A DNA stretch of 64,000 nt from Rhodospirillaceae bacterium UBA4468 (lineage in GTDB: Bacteria; Pseudomonadota; Alphaproteobacteria; Rhodospirillales; Casp-alpha2), in NCBI GenBank assembly GCA_002389385.1, contig DGOK01000015.1, positions 20,892 through 84,891 of the forward strand. Direction: 5' to 3'. Below, piece by piece: positions 1-11,053 of the stretch. Positions within the stretch are counted from its first letter, which is position 1, and each line of letters begins with the position of its first letter. The notes under the pieces were generated by a model. That model had not been told where the DNA came from. It worked only from the letters and a program-made list of their open reading frames with translations, and ran no database searches. A program made the position numbers and the translations under genes.

Positions 1-1299
1 GAATACGAAGGGATCAATATTGTTGATCTCAGAACCATTGATTGGTCTGAAGCGACATCATTAATCCTAAGTCCAGGCATCCCGCATACGTTTCCAGAAC
101 CACATCCTATTGTGAAGATGGCGCGCGACGCGGGCTGTGAGATTATCTGTGATGTTGAACTGCTGGCGCGGACACAACGTGATGCGGCCTTTGTTGGCAT
201 TACGGGCACCAATGGTAAGTCCACCACGACGGCATTGATTGGACATATTTTTCAGGTTTCAGGACGTGAGGCTGAAATTGGCGGTAATCTCGGTATGCCT
301 TCATGTGCACTTGAGCCCTTAGGCCCAGATGGCACTTACATACTTGAGATGTCTTCCTATCAGTTGGAGCTGACGTTCTCGATCACATTTGATGTCGCTG
401 TGTTGTTGAATTTAAGTGCTGATCATCTTGAGCGTCACGGCGGTATGGATGGATACATCGCAGCCAAGCGCCAGATTTTCAATCGTCAGACCAAGCCACG
501 AACAGCTGTAATTGGTATCGACGATTCTCTATGCCGTGCGATTTACGACGAGCTTTACGCCGTGGATGACCAGTTTGTCATTGGTGTCTCAACTAAAGAG
601 CGTGTGCATGGTGGCGTCTATGTCATCGATGGCAAAATGTTCGATGATACCGAAGGTAAAGAAACATTCGTGATGGACTTGCGCGATGTCGCAAGTCTGC
701 AAGGCACACACAATTGGCAGAATGCGGCTGCTGCTTATGCCGCATGTAAGATGACCGGCATTCAGCCACACGCTGTCATGGCCTGTATCAATAGCTATCC
801 AGGTCTTGTGCACCGCCAAGAAGCGGTTGTGATTGTTGATGGCGTCGGTTTTGTGAACGATTCGAAAGCAACCAATGGTGAAGCTGCCGCACGTGCACTG
901 GCATGTTTTGATGATGTCTACTGGATATGTGGCGGACGTCCTAAAGCCACAGGGCTTAAAGCGTGTGAACCTCATTTTGACCGTGTCAGAAAGGCCTATC
1001 TAGTTGGCGAGGCTGCACTTACGTTCTCGCAGGAATTGGATGGCAAAGTACCGTTCGAAATTTCAGGCGATGTTGAGACTGCGACGAAACAAGCATTTGC
1101 AGACGCAAAGGCAGCAGGTCTTCCAGGTGCCGTTGTTTTGTTGTCACCAGCTGCGGCGTCCTTTGATCAATTCCCAAATTTTGAAGCGCGTGGCGATTTA
1201 TTTAAAGATGTTGCTGAGAATTTCCCAGGCGATCATCTCGATCCATTTGAAGAGCCGGGCGTGTTCCCTGGCGCAAGCCTATCTGGGGGCGATGCATGA
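1..1299 (+). CDS. murD: UDP-N-acetylmuramoylalanine--D-glutamate ligase, 5' end outside window
   Basis: MurD adds D-glutamate to UDP-MurNAc-L-Ala in the cytoplasm, using ATP. The reading frame is open from base 1, so the N-terminal part lies upstream; an internal ATG at 112 is not the start, because the residues before it (a conserved SPGIP motif) belong to the MurD N-terminal domain. The Mur ligase ATP-binding loop GITGTNGKSTTTALIGHI is present, followed by the central-domain motif LNLSADHLERHG and the C-terminal-domain stretch VNDSKATN. The stop overlaps the ftsW start by four bases (ATGA), which indicates translational coupling within the dcw cluster. The identification is firm; only the N-terminus is missing. 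Confidence 0.96.
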   Translation, partial: EYEGINIVDLRTIDWSEATSLILSPGIPHTFPEPHPIVKMARDAGCEIICDVELLARTQRDAAFVGITGTNGKSTTTALIGHIFQVSGREAEIGGNLGMPSCALEPLGPDGTYILEMSSYQLELTFSITFDVAVLLNLSADHLERHGGMDGYIAAKRQIFNRQTKPRTAVIGIDDSLCRAIYDELYAVDDQFVIGVSTKERVHGGVYVIDGKMFDDTEGKETFVMDLRDVASLQGTHNWQNAAAAYAACKMTGIQPHAVMACINSYPGLVHRQEAVVIVDGVGFVNDSKATNGEAAARALACFDDVYWICGGRPKATGLKACEPHFDRVRKAYLVGEAALTFSQELDGKVPFEISGDVETATKQAFADAKAAGLPGAVVLLSPAAASFDQFPNFEARGDLFKDVAENFPGDHLDPFEEPGVFPGASLSGGDA

Positions 1300-2429
1300 G
1301 CGCGCTTCAACGCACAGATACAAGTTTATTGGGACGATGGTGGTGGACAGTGGATCGCTGGACATTGGCCGCGATTGCGATTTTGTTGGCATGCGGTGGT
1401 GTTATGACCTTGGCAGCGTCGCCAGCTGTGGCGGAACGTATTGATGTGGGATTATTTCATTTTGTAAAACGCCAGGCGGTTTTTTTAAGCCTTGCCGCGT
1501 TAACTATAATTGGCGTGTCTTTGATGTCACCAAAAGGCATCTGCAGGCTCGCGATTTTGACCACTTTAGGTGCTTTGGTTTTGATGCTCATGACGCTGGT
1601 TTTTGGCGCAGAGATCAAGGGTGCAAGCCGTTGGTTATCAATTGGCGGGCTATCCCTTCAGCCATCTGAGTTCGTAAAACCTGGCATCGCAGTTGTCGCA
1701 GCATGGTTGTTTGCCCGTCAACGTATGGATGAGCGGTTCCCAGGCATTCAGATGTCGATTGCAGTTTATCTCGTCACGGTGGCGATCTTGTTGATGCAGC
1801 CGGATGTTGGCATGACGATTGTTGTCTCGGTTGTTTGGGGAACACAGTTCTTCGTTGCTGGCTTGCCGTTGGTTTTTGTCGCCCTGATCGCACTCACATT
1901 TATGGGTGCAGGTGTGGGCGCGTACTTTACCTTTGATCACGTGCAGCTTCGTGTTGATCGGTTCTTTGGGCCTGATTCAGAAATCGGCTATCAAGCGGCC
2001 CGCGCGATTGAGGCTTTCCAGCATGGCGGTATTCTTGGGCGCGGACCTGGCGAAGGCCGGGTCAAAGAAGTGCTGCCAGACGCGCATACAGATTTTATCT
2101 TTGCGGTTACAGGTGAAGAGTTCGGCCTTTTGGCGTGTCTCGTCATTGTTGGCTTGTTTGCTTTCGTCGTGTTGCGTGGATTTGCCCACGTGATGAAACG
2201 TGACGACCTATTTGTTCTATTGGCTGTAGCCGGTTTGCTGTCTCAGTTTGCCGTGCAAGCACTGATCAATATGGCGTCGAGTGTCAGTCTGATCCCACCC
2301 AAAGGAATGACATTGCCGTTCATCTCATACGGCGGATCCTCAACGCTGGCTCTCGCCATTGGTATGGGTATGGTATTGGCGTTAACGCGTGAACGACCGG
2401 AAACGGGAGGTGCACGTTATGAGCACTAA
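1296..2429 (+). CDS. ftsW: Lipid II polymerase / cell division protein FtsW (SEDS family)
   Basis: A 377-residue polytopic inner-membrane protein of the SEDS family (RodA/FtsW), the peptidoglycan glycosyltransferase of the septum working with FtsI. It has about ten hydrophobic segments and the family signatures ASRWLSIGGLSLQPSEFVK near residue 110 and FISYGGSS near the C-terminus. The order murD-ftsW-murG distinguishes FtsW from RodA. The start overlaps the murD stop by four bases, and the end overlaps the probable murG start by eleven bases, so all three are probably translated from one message. Confidence 0.95.
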   Translation: MSALQRTDTSLLGRWWWTVDRWTLAAIAILLACGGVMTLAASPAVAERIDVGLFHFVKRQAVFLSLAALTIIGVSLMSPKGICRLAILTTLGALVLMLMTLVFGAEIKGASRWLSIGGLSLQPSEFVKPGIAVVAAWLFARQRMDERFPGIQMSIAVYLVTVAILLMQPDVGMTIVVSVVWGTQFFVAGLPLVFVALIALTFMGAGVGAYFTFDHVQLRVDRFFGPDSEIGYQAARAIEAFQHGGILGRGPGEGRVKEVLPDAHTDFIFAVTGEEFGLLACLVIVGLFAFVVLRGFAHVMKRDDLFVLLAVAGLLSQFAVQALINMASSVSLIPPKGMTLPFISYGGSSTLALAIGMGMVLALTRERPETGGARYEH

Positions 2430-3549
2430 CCGTCTGATTGTTTTGGCAGCTGGTGGCACAGGCGGACATGTCTTCCCTGCAGAAGCACTGGCGCGCGAGT
2501 TAAGTGGACGTGGCTACAAGTTGACGTTGATAACGGATCAACGTGGTGGCGCTTATGGTGGCGCACTTGGTGAAATTGAAACGTTCCGCGTTCGTGCAGG
2601 TGGCATCGCGGGCAAAGGGCCTTTGGCGAAAGTTCGCAGTGTTGTCGAGCTGGGGTTGGGCACATATCAAGCGCGCAATCTTTTAAAAGATATGCAGCCC
2701 TGCGCTGTTGTTGGCTTTGGTGGGTATGCGTCAATTCCAACCATGATGGCAGCGGGTATACTTAATATCCCGACAATCTTACATGAACAGAATGCGGTGC
2801 TGGGTCGGGCAAATCGGTTGCTTGCAAAACGGGCAGCTGCGATTGCGGTTTCATTCCCTGAAAGCCGGGGCATTCCTGCAAGTGATACGGCAAAGATTAC
2901 GCATACCGGCATGCCTGTGCGCAGCAACGTACTCAATGAGCGCGATGTTCCTTATCCATCTTTTACAGACAATAAGCCGTTTAACATTCTTGTCCTTGGT
3001 GGATCGCAGGGGGCGCGTGTCCTGAGTGAAGTCATTCCTGCAGCTATAGGGATGCTCTCCCCAGGTTTGCAAACGCGCATCAAAATTACGCAGCAATGTC
3101 GTCCTGAAGATTTGGATAACGTGCGCGAACAATATCGTGCCATAAAGATCGATGCTGAACTTGAGAGCTTTTTTGATGATGTACCAAAACGATTAGCGGA
3201 TGCGCATCTGATTATTTCTCGGTCTGGCGCATCAACAGTCGCTGAAATTCTGGCAGTGGGCCGTCCGGCACTTTTGATCCCATACCGATATGCGACCGAT
3301 GATCATCAGTCATTAAATGCGCACGCTGTCGATGAAGTCGGCGCAGGCTGGTTGATTCCAGAAATTGATTTTACGGCTGACAGCTTGGCGGCACGATTGG
3401 AGTCCATGTTCGGCATGAAAACGGTTTTAGAAAAGGCTGCAAAAGCTGCCCGCAAAGCAAGTCGGCCAGATGCGACAGAGCGATTAGCAACACTTGTTGA
3501 AGAAACTTTGGCCGGTGTGAACGGCGATAACGAGAGGAAAGCTGCATGA
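2419..3549 (+). CDS. murG: UDP-GlcNAc:lipid I N-acetylglucosaminyltransferase MurG
   Basis: MurG converts lipid I to lipid II on the cytoplasmic face of the membrane. The N-terminal glycine loop [16 protein letters not shown], the [20 protein letters not shown] region and the C-terminal donor-binding stretch [19 protein letters not shown] are typical of GT28. The frame is open from 2389, but the ATG at 2419 is preferred: GGAGG at 2406-2410 lies eight bases upstream, and the protein then begins just before the glycine loop. That start lies inside the last codons of ftsW. The stop overlaps murC by four bases. Confidence 0.95.
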   Translation: MSTNRLIVLAAGGTGGHVFPAEALARELSGRGYKLTLITDQRGGAYGGALGEIETFRVRAGGIAGKGPLAKVRSVVELGLGTYQARNLLKDMQPCAVVGFGGYASIPTMMAAGILNIPTILHEQNAVLGRANRLLAKRAAAIAVSFPESRGIPASDTAKITHTGMPVRSNVLNERDVPYPSFTDNKPFNILVLGGSQGARVLSEVIPAAIGMLSPGLQTRIKITQQCRPEDLDNVREQYRAIKIDAELESFFDDVPKRLADAHLIISRSGASTVAEILAVGRPALLIPYRYATDDHQSLNAHAVDEVGAGWLIPEIDFTADSLAARLESMFGMKTVLEKAAKAARKASRPDATERLATLVEETLAGVNGDNERKAA

Positions 3550-4985
3550 GATCGATCCCTCTCAATATAGGAAACCTTCATTTCGTTGGTATAGGCGGCA
3601 TCGGGATGAGCGGTATCGCTGAAATCCTGCATAACTTGGGGTATAGTGTCCAAGGCTCAGACATTGCTGATAGCGCGAACGTCAAACGCTTGCGCGATCT
3701 TGGCATCAAGGTCTCGATTAGTCATGCCGCAGAGAATGTTGCTGATGCATCAGTCGTGGTGATTTCGTCCGCTGTTAAAGGCGACAACCCCGAAGTCATA
3801 GCAGCACGAGAGAAACTGCTTCCCGTCGTACGGCGTGCTGAGATGCTTGGCGAGCTGATGCGTCTTAAATGGTCAATTGCCGTTGGCGGTACGCATGGAA
3901 AGACAACAACGACCTCGCTGATTGCAGCCGTCCTTGAAGCCGCCGCGCTTGATCCAACAGTCATCAATGGCGGCATCATCAATGCTTGGGGAACCAATGC
4001 CCGGTTAGGCGATGGCGAGTGGATGGTCTGTGAAGCTGACGAGTCAGACGGGACGTTCCTGAAACTTCCTGCGGCGATTGCAGTCGTTACCAATATCGAT
4101 CCTGAGCATCTGGATCACTACGGGACGTTCGATGAACTCCGAAAGGCGTTCGTGAACTTTGTAGAGAACATTCCATTCTATGGATTTGCTGCACTGTGTA
4201 TTGATCATGCTGAAGTACAAGCGATGATCGCGCGTGTTTCAGACCGGCGCATCATTACTTACGGATTTAGTCCTCAAGCCGATGTGCGTGCTGAGAACAT
4301 GACGACAGGCGCGAATGGCACAAGTTTCGACGTTGTCATCTCGGACCGTAAAACAGATGAGAGCCGGACAATTTCTGGCATCACGCTGGCGATGTATGGC
4401 GTGCACAATGTTCAAAACGCGTTGGTAGCAGTGGCGATTGCGACCGAGATGGGTCTGGATGATGATGTCCTCAACCGCGCCCTTTCAACGTTCGAAGGGG
4501 TCAAACGTCGGTTCACCCAAACCGGCGTCGTGGACGATATTACAATCATTGATGATTACGGGCATCATCCGGTTGAGATTACCGCTGTCCTGAAAGCTGC
4601 ACGTGAAGTTGCAAAAGAACGCGTGATCGCCGTGATGCAACCACATCGCTATACGCGGCTGCGTGATTTATTCGAAGATTTTTGCACCTGCTTTAACGAT
4701 GCTGATGCGGTGATTATTGCTGACGTTTATGAGGCGGGTGAAGAGCCTATTGAAGGTATTAGTAAAGACACGCTGGTCGAAGGCCTTCGTGAACGCGGAC
4801 ATAGAACCGTGGTTGCGCTTGAAAATCCTGGAACTCTAGCGGCGGTCATCGACCAGACGGCCATGCCCGGTGATTACGTAGTCTGCTTGGGTGCTGGCAG
4901 TATTTCAACTTGGGCCAATGCATTGCCTGATCAGCTTCGTGTAATTCGTGGACACACGCGGGAGGCTGCGAATGATGGCGGCTGA
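3546..4985 (+). CDS. murC: UDP-N-acetylmuramate--L-alanine ligase MurC
   Basis: MurC adds L-alanine to UDP-MurNAc, the first step of stem-peptide synthesis. At 479 residues it is of usual length. It shows the N-terminal Rossmann motif [14 protein letters not shown], the ATP loop [14 protein letters not shown] around residue 115, the central [12 protein letters not shown] and the C-terminal [10 protein letters not shown]. It overlaps murG by four bases (ATGA) and contains the murB ribosome binding site and start within its last codons. Confidence 0.96.
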   Translation: MRSIPLNIGNLHFVGIGGIGMSGIAEILHNLGYSVQGSDIADSANVKRLRDLGIKVSISHAAENVADASVVVISSAVKGDNPEVIAAREKLLPVVRRAEMLGELMRLKWSIAVGGTHGKTTTTSLIAAVLEAAALDPTVINGGIINAWGTNARLGDGEWMVCEADESDGTFLKLPAAIAVVTNIDPEHLDHYGTFDELRKAFVNFVENIPFYGFAALCIDHAEVQAMIARVSDRRIITYGFSPQADVRAENMTTGANGTSFDVVISDRKTDESRTISGITLAMYGVHNVQNALVAVAIATEMGLDDDVLNRALSTFEGVKRRFTQTGVVDDITIIDDYGHHPVEITAVLKAAREVAKERVIAVMQPHRYTRLRDLFEDFCTCFNDADAVIIADVYEAGEEPIEGISKDTLVEGLRERGHRTVVALENPGTLAAVIDQTAMPGDYVVCLGAGSISTWANALPDQLRVIRGHTREAANDGG

Positions 4986-5919
4986 GCACGTGACTGAACA
5001 TCTGATCAATCGTTTACCAGCAGTGCGAGGGCGTCTTCGCGATGATGAGCCTATGGCCCGGTATACGTGGTTCCGTGTTGGCGGTCCGGCTGAAGTGTTG
5101 TTCGAACCGGCTGACATTGAAGACCTACAGTCTTTTCTAAAGGCGCGTCCATCCGACGTGCCGATTACGATCATTGGTGGCACCTCGAATATTCTGATCA
5201 GAGATGGCGGTATCCCCGGTATCACGATTCGACTGGGCAAGGCCTTTGCTAATATAGATATTCAAAGTGAACAGGTTCGTGTTGGTGCCGCAGCAGCTGA
5301 CGTCAATGTTGCCAGGCGTACGGCTGAAGCTGGTGTAGCTGGACTTGAGTTTCTGGTCGGTATTCCAGGTACGATTGGCGGCGCACTGCGGATGAACGCG
5401 GGTGCTTATGGAACCGAAATAAAAGACGTATTTCAATCAGCGGATGCGATCACTCAAGATGGTGAGTGTGTTCAGCTGGGCATAACCGAAATGGGCTTTG
5501 GTTATCGGCGCTGCACCGTGCCTTCGTCATATATATTCATTGGTGCGACGCTCCAGGGTACATCTGGGGATGTCACTGCAATTCAAGCCCGCATGAAAGA
5601 CATCCAGGAAAGCCGTGAAACCACGCAACCGGTTCGTGAACGTACGGGTGGATCAACCTTTGCCAATCCAGAGGGTCATTCCGCATGGGCTTTAGTTGAC
5701 GCCGCACGGTGCCGGGGCCTGAAGATCGGTGGGGCCATGGTCTCAGAAGCGCACACGAACTTTCTTATCAATACGGGCGATGCGACGGCGTTGGATATTG
5801 AAACGCTGGGCGAAGACGTCCGACGCCGGGTCAAAGAAGATTCAGGTATCGATTTGCATTGGGAAATTCGCAGGCTCGGTGTGCCAAACGAAACTGTATT
5901 ACGCGAGGTGAGTACATGA
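4972..5919 (+). CDS. murB: UDP-N-acetylenolpyruvoylglucosamine reductase MurB
   Basis: MurB reduces UDP-GlcNAc-enolpyruvate to UDP-MurNAc using FAD and NADPH. The FAD-binding motif [15 protein letters not shown] and the central [18 protein letters not shown] are clear, and the C-terminal [15 protein letters not shown] is the usual MurB ending region. The frame is open from 4948, but ATG 4972 follows GGAGG (4961-4965) at six bases and is the better start, giving 315 residues; ATG 4975 is also possible. It starts within murC and overlaps the ddl start by four bases. Confidence 0.94.
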   Translation: MMAAEHVTEHLINRLPAVRGRLRDDEPMARYTWFRVGGPAEVLFEPADIEDLQSFLKARPSDVPITIIGGTSNILIRDGGIPGITIRLGKAFANIDIQSEQVRVGAAAADVNVARRTAEAGVAGLEFLVGIPGTIGGALRMNAGAYGTEIKDVFQSADAITQDGECVQLGITEMGFGYRRCTVPSSYIFIGATLQGTSGDVTAIQARMKDIQESRETTQPVRERTGGSTFANPEGHSAWALVDAARCRGLKIGGAMVSEAHTNFLINTGDATALDIETLGEDVRRRVKEDSGIDLHWEIRRLGVPNETVLREVST

Positions 5920-6821
5920 CGCGCCATGTAGCTGTATTGATGGGCGGATGGTCAGCCGAACGCGAAGTATCGCTGGCAAGCGGTGCCGCATGTGTCCAAG
6001 CACTTAAAGAAGCCGGGTTCGACGTTACACCGATTGATGTTCAGCGGGATATGGGGGCGTTGATAACACGCCTCTATCCGAAACCGGACGTCGTCTTTAA
6101 TGCGTTACATGGTCGGTATGGAGAAGATGGATGTGTGCAGGGCCTGCTTAATATTCTGAATATTCCGTACACGCATTCTGGTTTGATGGCGTCAGCCATG
6201 GCCATGGATAAGCCAACGGCGAAACGATTGTTCGAAGAAGTCGGCATACCTGTAGCCAGTCATATTGTTGCCAGCGAAGAAGAGATTCGTAAAGGCGATC
6301 CTATGCCGAGACCTTATGTGATTAAGCCCTGCAATGAAGGATCGAGTGTTGGCGTTCACATCGTACGCGCGGGCGATAACGCGATGAATTTCGATGGTAC
6401 GGGCTGGCCACATGGTGAGCGGGTGATGGTCGAAGAGTTCATCGAAGGCCACGAATTTACCGTCGCTGTTATGGGTGATCGGGCTTTAACAGTCACAGAT
6501 ATTACAACGGAACGAAATTTTTACGATTATGACGCAAAATACGTTGATGGAGGTTCGGCGCATACGTTGCCGGCCAAAATTGATAAGGAAATTTTTGATG
6601 CCTGTATGGATTACGCATTGAGAGCACATCAGATATTAGGCTGTCGTGGCATGACTCGTACCGACTTTAGGTATGACGGCGAACGCTTGGTGGCTCTTGA
6701 ACTCAATACGCAACCCGGCATGACAGCGACATCGCTGGGGCCGGAACAGGCTGAGTATGTGGGAATTTCATTCCCTGAATTGGTGACATGGATGGTCGAT
6801 AACGCGGAGTGCGATGCATGA
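5916..6821 (+). CDS. ddl: D-alanine--D-alanine ligase
   Basis: An ATP-grasp ligase joining two D-alanines for the peptidoglycan stem peptide. The protein of about 301 residues begins with VAVLMGGWSAEREVSL, carries the HGRYGEDG loop, the ATP-grasp motifs PYVIKPCNEGSSVGV and MVEEFIEGHEFTV, and the metal-binding ELNTQPGMT near the C-terminus. ATG 5916 overlaps the murB stop (ATGA) and follows a GAGGTG ribosome binding site; an upstream in-frame codon at 5859 has no such support. Its position between murB and ftsQ points to the ddlB-type gene of dcw clusters. Confidence 0.95.
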   Translation: MTRHVAVLMGGWSAEREVSLASGAACVQALKEAGFDVTPIDVQRDMGALITRLYPKPDVVFNALHGRYGEDGCVQGLLNILNIPYTHSGLMASAMAMDKPTAKRLFEEVGIPVASHIVASEEEIRKGDPMPRPYVIKPCNEGSSVGVHIVRAGDNAMNFDGTGWPHGERVMVEEFIEGHEFTVAVMGDRALTVTDITTERNFYDYDAKYVDGGSAHTLPAKIDKEIFDACMDYALRAHQILGCRGMTRTDFRYDGERLVALELNTQPGMTATSLGPEQAEYVGISFPELVTWMVDNAECDA

Positions 6822-7651
6822 TGTTTGCACGCAAGAAAAAACAGAAGTCACAAGGTGTTGCACCGCGACCGCGCGTGCGCCCAATGTGGCGTCGTGCCTG
6901 GGTGGCGCCTCTTGTTGCTGGTGTTGTTATGGGCTCCTTCGCGGGTGGTAGCTGGTGGGCTTATAGTTCTGGCAACGCGGCGAAAGGTATTGAAAAAGTA
7001 CGCTGGTCGGCGATTTCTGCAACCGCAACCATGGGCTTTCGCGTTAATGAAGTCATGGTGAGTGGTCGCCAACAGACGGAGCGTGAAATTCTTGTGAAGG
7101 CGCTCAACGTTGCCCGCGGCGCACCAATTCTGGCTTTTGATATTGCTGATGCAAAACGGCGCGTCGAAGCTTTGCCTTGGGTCCGAGCATCTACAATTGA
7201 GCGTATGCTGCCAGACACAATTTTGATATCCATCTTAGAGCGCGAGCCATTGGCGTTGTGGCAACTCGATAGCAAGTTGCATCTGATCGACGCTGAAGGC
7301 GAAGTCATCCTTAATGATGGGTTGGAAAATTATTCAGACCTTCTGATGGTTGTCGGCAACGGTGCAGAGACTGAGGCATCGGCTTTGATCGCCTTAATTG
7401 GAACCGAGCCAGCACTGATGCAACAAGTGAAGGCAGCGACTTGGATTGGCAGTCGACGCTGGAATGTTCATCTCAAGGGCGATATCGTTGTTCGCCTGCC
7501 GGAAGATGACGCACAAAGCGCTTGGACCCGACTTGCCGAATACCACAAAAATCATCGCGTGTTGGATAAGAACGTCACCGTTCTTGATCTCCGCATTCCA
7601 GATCGATTGATCGTTAAGACGGGGCCAAAAGGCTCGGGGCAAGAAACATGA
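6818..7651 (+). CDS. ftsQ: Cell division protein FtsQ
   Basis: A bitopic inner-membrane division protein that links early and late divisome parts. The basic cytoplasmic N-terminus (ARKKKQ) is followed by one membrane segment around residues 28-48, then a POTRA domain from about residue 70 (VNEVMVSGRQQTEREILVKA) and the FtsQ domain with LPWVRASTIERMLPDTI. ATG 6818 overlaps the ddl stop (ATGA); the GTG at 6809 and ATG at 6821 are alternatives. Sequence conservation is low, as usual for FtsQ, but the POTRA motif and position between ddl and ftsA make the call secure. Its stop overlaps ftsA by four bases. Confidence 0.93.
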   Translation: MMFARKKKQKSQGVAPRPRVRPMWRRAWVAPLVAGVVMGSFAGGSWWAYSSGNAAKGIEKVRWSAISATATMGFRVNEVMVSGRQQTEREILVKALNVARGAPILAFDIADAKRRVEALPWVRASTIERMLPDTILISILEREPLALWQLDSKLHLIDAEGEVILNDGLENYSDLLMVVGNGAETEASALIALIGTEPALMQQVKAATWIGSRRWNVHLKGDIVVRLPEDDAQSAWTRLAEYHKNHRVLDKNVTVLDLRIPDRLIVKTGPKGSGQET

Positions 7652-8928
7652 AGCGAAACTCTTCAAGCGCAAAACCACGTTCGGGCTTTGTTGCCGCACT
7701 GGATATAGGCACAACAAAGATTTGTTGCTTGATTGCCAAACCGAGTGTCGAACGTGGACCTTATGGGGCCAGTGGACCTCGTGTGGTTGGGATTGGTACA
7801 CATCAAGCTCAAGGCCTTCGGAATGGTGCCATTATTGATATGGACGCTGCCGAGCATGCCATTCGTGCCGCTGTTGAGCGCGCTGAACTTATGGCGGGTG
7901 ATAATATTGAACGGGTCGTCGTCAACGTATCCGCGGGCAAACCGAAATCTAAACTGGTTGCCTGTGATGTATCGATAGGCGGTCACGGGATTACCGAATA
8001 CGATATCCACCGCTTGATGGACCCGAGCTCACTGCAAGTTGGCATGGCGGAAGATCGAGAGATTATTCACAAGATTCCTGTTGGCTTTACCGTCGATGGA
8101 AACCGTGGCGTGCGTGATCCAATTGGCATGTTCGGCGAAACGCTGGGTGTGAACGTACATACTGTGACGGCCGCAATTGCGCCGCTCAGAAATTTACGTG
8201 CTGTTGTTGAGCGTTGCCATCTTCATGTAGATTCTATGGTTGTGTCGCCATATGCATCGGCGCTGTCGTGCCTGGTTGAAGATGAAAAGAAAATGGGCGC
8301 TGCATGTATCGATATCGGCGGTGGGACAACGGGTATTGCGCTGTTCTTTGATGGCGAATTGGTACATACCGAAATTATCCCGGTTGGCGGCAATCATATT
8401 ACTAACGATATCGCGCGGGGTCTCTCAACACCATTTGGCCATGCCGAGCGTATGAAGAATTTGTATGGCACGTGCCTCGCTTCTGCCTCAGACGACGGCG
8501 AAGTTATTCAAGTGCCACTTGTTGGTGAAGACGATGAAACCGGCACGGTGCAGGTGCCCCGTTCAATGTTGGTCGGTATTATCCGTCCCCGCGCTGAAGA
8601 GATATTGGATTTGATCCAAGAGCGCCTTGAAAAGGCTGGCTTCTCGCAGCTTGCTGGGCGTGTCGTTCTGACTGGCGGTACATCGCAACTCACAGGTTTG
8701 GGCGAGATGGCGTCACAAGCATTTTCACATCATGTCCGTATGGCGAGCCCGCGTCCCACAGAGGGATTGGCCGAAGCCGTCGCAGGTCCCGCATTTTCTG
8801 CAGTGTCAGGTTTGCTGCAATACGCTGTCTCAGAGGCCGAAGAGCCCTTGGAGTCGGTCATCAATATGGCACAGCCGCCGAATGGCTGGTTGGGTCGCAT
8901 TGGTCATTGGTTAAGGGAAAATTTTTAA
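7648..8928 (+). CDS. ftsA: Cell division protein FtsA
   Basis: An actin-like ATPase that tethers FtsZ to the membrane. The 426-residue protein has the phosphate-1 motif AALDIGTTKICCLIA near residue 17, the SHS2 (1C) subdomain, the phosphate-2 motif CIDIGGGTTGIALF, and the adenosine motif VVLTGGTSQLTGL. The C-terminus GWLGRIGHWLRENF looks like the amphipathic membrane-targeting helix. It overlaps ftsQ by four bases. A gap of 97 bases separates it from ftsZ, the first real gap in the operon. Confidence 0.96.
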   Translation: MKRNSSSAKPRSGFVAALDIGTTKICCLIAKPSVERGPYGASGPRVVGIGTHQAQGLRNGAIIDMDAAEHAIRAAVERAELMAGDNIERVVVNVSAGKPKSKLVACDVSIGGHGITEYDIHRLMDPSSLQVGMAEDREIIHKIPVGFTVDGNRGVRDPIGMFGETLGVNVHTVTAAIAPLRNLRAVVERCHLHVDSMVVSPYASALSCLVEDEKKMGAACIDIGGGTTGIALFFDGELVHTEIIPVGGNHITNDIARGLSTPFGHAERMKNLYGTCLASASDDGEVIQVPLVGEDDETGTVQVPRSMLVGIIRPRAEEILDLIQERLEKAGFSQLAGRVVLTGGTSQLTGLGEMASQAFSHHVRMASPRPTEGLAEAVAGPAFSAVSGLLQYAVSEAEEPLESVINMAQPPNGWLGRIGHWLRENF

Positions 8929-9025
8929 TTGAGCATTACAAGTGAAGTGAAGATCCGTCTCTGCTTATACACGCAGGGCAAAGAAGTTATCTGGTCAAAG
9001 CAACTTTAGAGCAACGAGGTCTAAA

Positions 9026-10918
9026 ATGAGTATAAATATTAGCGTTCCTGGGGGCGATGAAAACCCAGACTTAAAGCCACGGATTACCGTCCTTGGTGTC
9101 GGTGGTGCCGGTGGCAACGCCGTCAACAATATGATTGCAAAAGAACTGCAAGGCGTTGATTTCGTAGTCGCAAACACAGACGCGCAAGCGCTTGTGCGGG
9201 CAAAGACAGATCGTCGCGTTCAGTTAGGTGCTGAAGTTACCGAAGGACTGGGTGCAGGTTCGCGCCCTGATGTCGGTCGCATCGCTGCCGAGGAAAGTCT
9301 GGATAAAGTTATGAGCGAGCTTGAGGGTGCGCACATGGTCTTTATCGCAGCGGGCATGGGTGGTGGTACCGGTACCGGTGCTGCACCAGCGATTGCAAAA
9401 GCAGCGAAGGAACGCGGTATTCTTACCGTTGCCGTCGTCACCAAGCCTTTTCAGTTTGAGGGTTCGCACCGTATGCGTATCGCCGAGGCAGGTATCCAGG
9501 ATCTGGAAAACTTCGTTGATACACTGATTATTATTCCAAACCAGAACCTGTTCCGGATTGCCAATGAGAACACAACGTTTGCTGACGCGTTCGCGATGGC
9601 TGACGAAGTTCTTTATTCTGGTGTTCGAGGCGTCACAGACTTGATGACCATGCCGGGCCTGATCAACCTCGACTTTGCGGATATCCGCTCGGTTATGGGT
9701 GAGATGGGTAAAGCCATGATGGGCACCGGTGAAGCAAGCGGTGAACGCCGTGCGATGGAAGCTGCTGAAGCGGCGATCAACAATCCGTTGTTGGACGACT
9801 CGTCGATGCAAGGTGCCAAGGGTGTTCTGATCAACATCACAGGCGGTATGGACATCACATTATTTGAAGTCGATGAAGCTGCGAACCGCATTCGCGACGA
9901 AGTCGATAGTGATGCACATATCATCATCGGTTCTGCCTTCGATAAGGAACTCGATGGTTTGATGCGTGTATCCGTTGTTGCAACCGGCATTGATGCGGCT
10001 GCAGCTGAACAGCCTCGTCCACAGGTTCTAACGGTTAGCGAAACACCTGCAGTTCGTCAAATTCGTCCAGAGGCACCAAAAGCGCCTGTTGCCGAAGAAG
10101 CACCTTTACGCCGTGTACCTGCGGCACAGACAGCCGCGACGGCAGATGTGAAACCTGCAGCTGCTGCAATGGCTGATACGCCAAAAGCAGAGACGACTGA
10201 GATAGACACCGATAGCAAAGAAGTCGCCGATGTGAAGTCAGCGTTTTCTATTCAGGACACACCGCGTCCTACTGCTGCGGCTGAACAGCCTGAGGCAAAA
10301 GACGCTGCAGGTGTGGCTGAAGAAAAAGCTGAAGACACATCCGTTGATGACGTTCTGCCAGCGATTGATGAAACGCCAAAAGTTGCTGCCGCTGCTGCGG
10401 ACGTAACAGCTGAGGCGCCTAAGGCTGAAGAGAAAGCCGAAGAGCCTGTTGCTGCGACGCCAAATACTGGTGCGACGGATGCGTTTATTCCAAAGCCTGC
10501 GGCTGGGGCAGAAGATGCCTCAAAAGCGATCACTGAAAACAGTGACCCAATGGCAGAAGCTGCTTTGATTAACGGCGGCAGAGAGCCTGAAGAGCGCAAG
10601 GCGCCGGCAAAGGCAAAGACAAAGTCGAGCTTGTTTGAATTGGTAACCGGCACGGGTAAAGCAGCCATTGACCGCGTCACTGGTAATCAGCGTGTTGATG
10701 CCGTTGCTGCACCGACGGTTGATCGGGGCGAACCAAAAGCAGAACGTACAATCATGCCCAGTGGTGGTGGTCGTGCGGCTATTGGCCAAGCTGCTTCACA
10801 ACTCGCACCACAGCCTACATTGGGTGGACTTGAGCTGGAAGATCGTATTCAGGAAGCTCAGGATGATGAAGATGATCTTCTGGACATTCCGGCGTTTCTC
10901 CGCCGCCAAGCGAACTAA
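9026..10918 (+). CDS. ftsZ: Cell division GTPase FtsZ with long acidic linker
   Basis: The tubulin homologue that forms the division ring. The GTPase domain covers about residues 18-330 with [13 protein letters not shown] and the tubulin signature [12 protein letters not shown] at 110-121. It is followed by a disordered linker of some 270 residues rich in Ala, Glu, Pro and Lys, and the C-terminal peptide [11 protein letters not shown] that binds FtsA and other partners. At 630 residues it is far longer than the E. coli protein, but this length is common in alphaproteobacteria. A GAGGT ribosome binding site lies five bases before ATG 9026. The separate upstream gap leaves room for an own promoter. 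Confidence 0.97.
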   Translation: MSINISVPGGDENPDLKPRITVLGVGGAGGNAVNNMIAKELQGVDFVVANTDAQALVRAKTDRRVQLGAEVTEGLGAGSRPDVGRIAAEESLDKVMSELEGAHMVFIAAGMGGGTGTGAAPAIAKAAKERGILTVAVVTKPFQFEGSHRMRIAEAGIQDLENFVDTLIIIPNQNLFRIANENTTFADAFAMADEVLYSGVRGVTDLMTMPGLINLDFADIRSVMGEMGKAMMGTGEASGERRAMEAAEAAINNPLLDDSSMQGAKGVLINITGGMDITLFEVDEAANRIRDEVDSDAHIIIGSAFDKELDGLMRVSVVATGIDAAAAEQPRPQVLTVSETPAVRQIRPEAPKAPVAEEAPLRRVPAAQTAATADVKPAAAAMADTPKAETTEIDTDSKEVADVKSAFSIQDTPRPTAAAEQPEAKDAAGVAEEKAEDTSVDDVLPAIDETPKVAAAAADVTAEAPKAEEKAEEPVAATPNTGATDAFIPKPAAGAEDASKAITENSDPMAEAALINGGREPEERKAPAKAKTKSSLFELVTGTGKAAIDRVTGNQRVDAVAAPTVDRGEPKAERTIMPSGGGRAAIGQAASQLAPQPTLGGLELEDRIQEAQDDEDDLLDIPAFLRRQAN

Positions 10919-10950
10919 TCTCGTTCGCGAAAGGTTGCTTGACCAGCGAA

Positions 10951-10980
10951 GGGGTGTCCATTGGGCACCCCTTTTGGTTT
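10951..10980 (+). terminator. Intrinsic terminator after ftsZ
   Basis: The arms GGGGTGTCC (10951-10959) and GGGCACCCC (10963-10971) form a nine-pair stem with one G-U pair and a three-base loop, followed by CTTTTGGTTT. It starts 32 bases after the ftsZ stop and would close the murD-ftsZ transcription unit, leaving lpxC under its own promoter. Confidence 0.82.
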
Positions 10981-11053
10981 GCGGGTATCTGTCTGAGCCG
11001 CGTTAACTATTTTAGAGAATCTTTAAGCTATTGATATTAAATCGAAAATTCGT

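Noticed and set aside
10252..10680. Long minus-strand open frame opposite the ftsZ linker
   Set aside because: It is alanine- and serine-rich noise produced by the low-complexity linker codons on the other strand and has no ribosome binding site.
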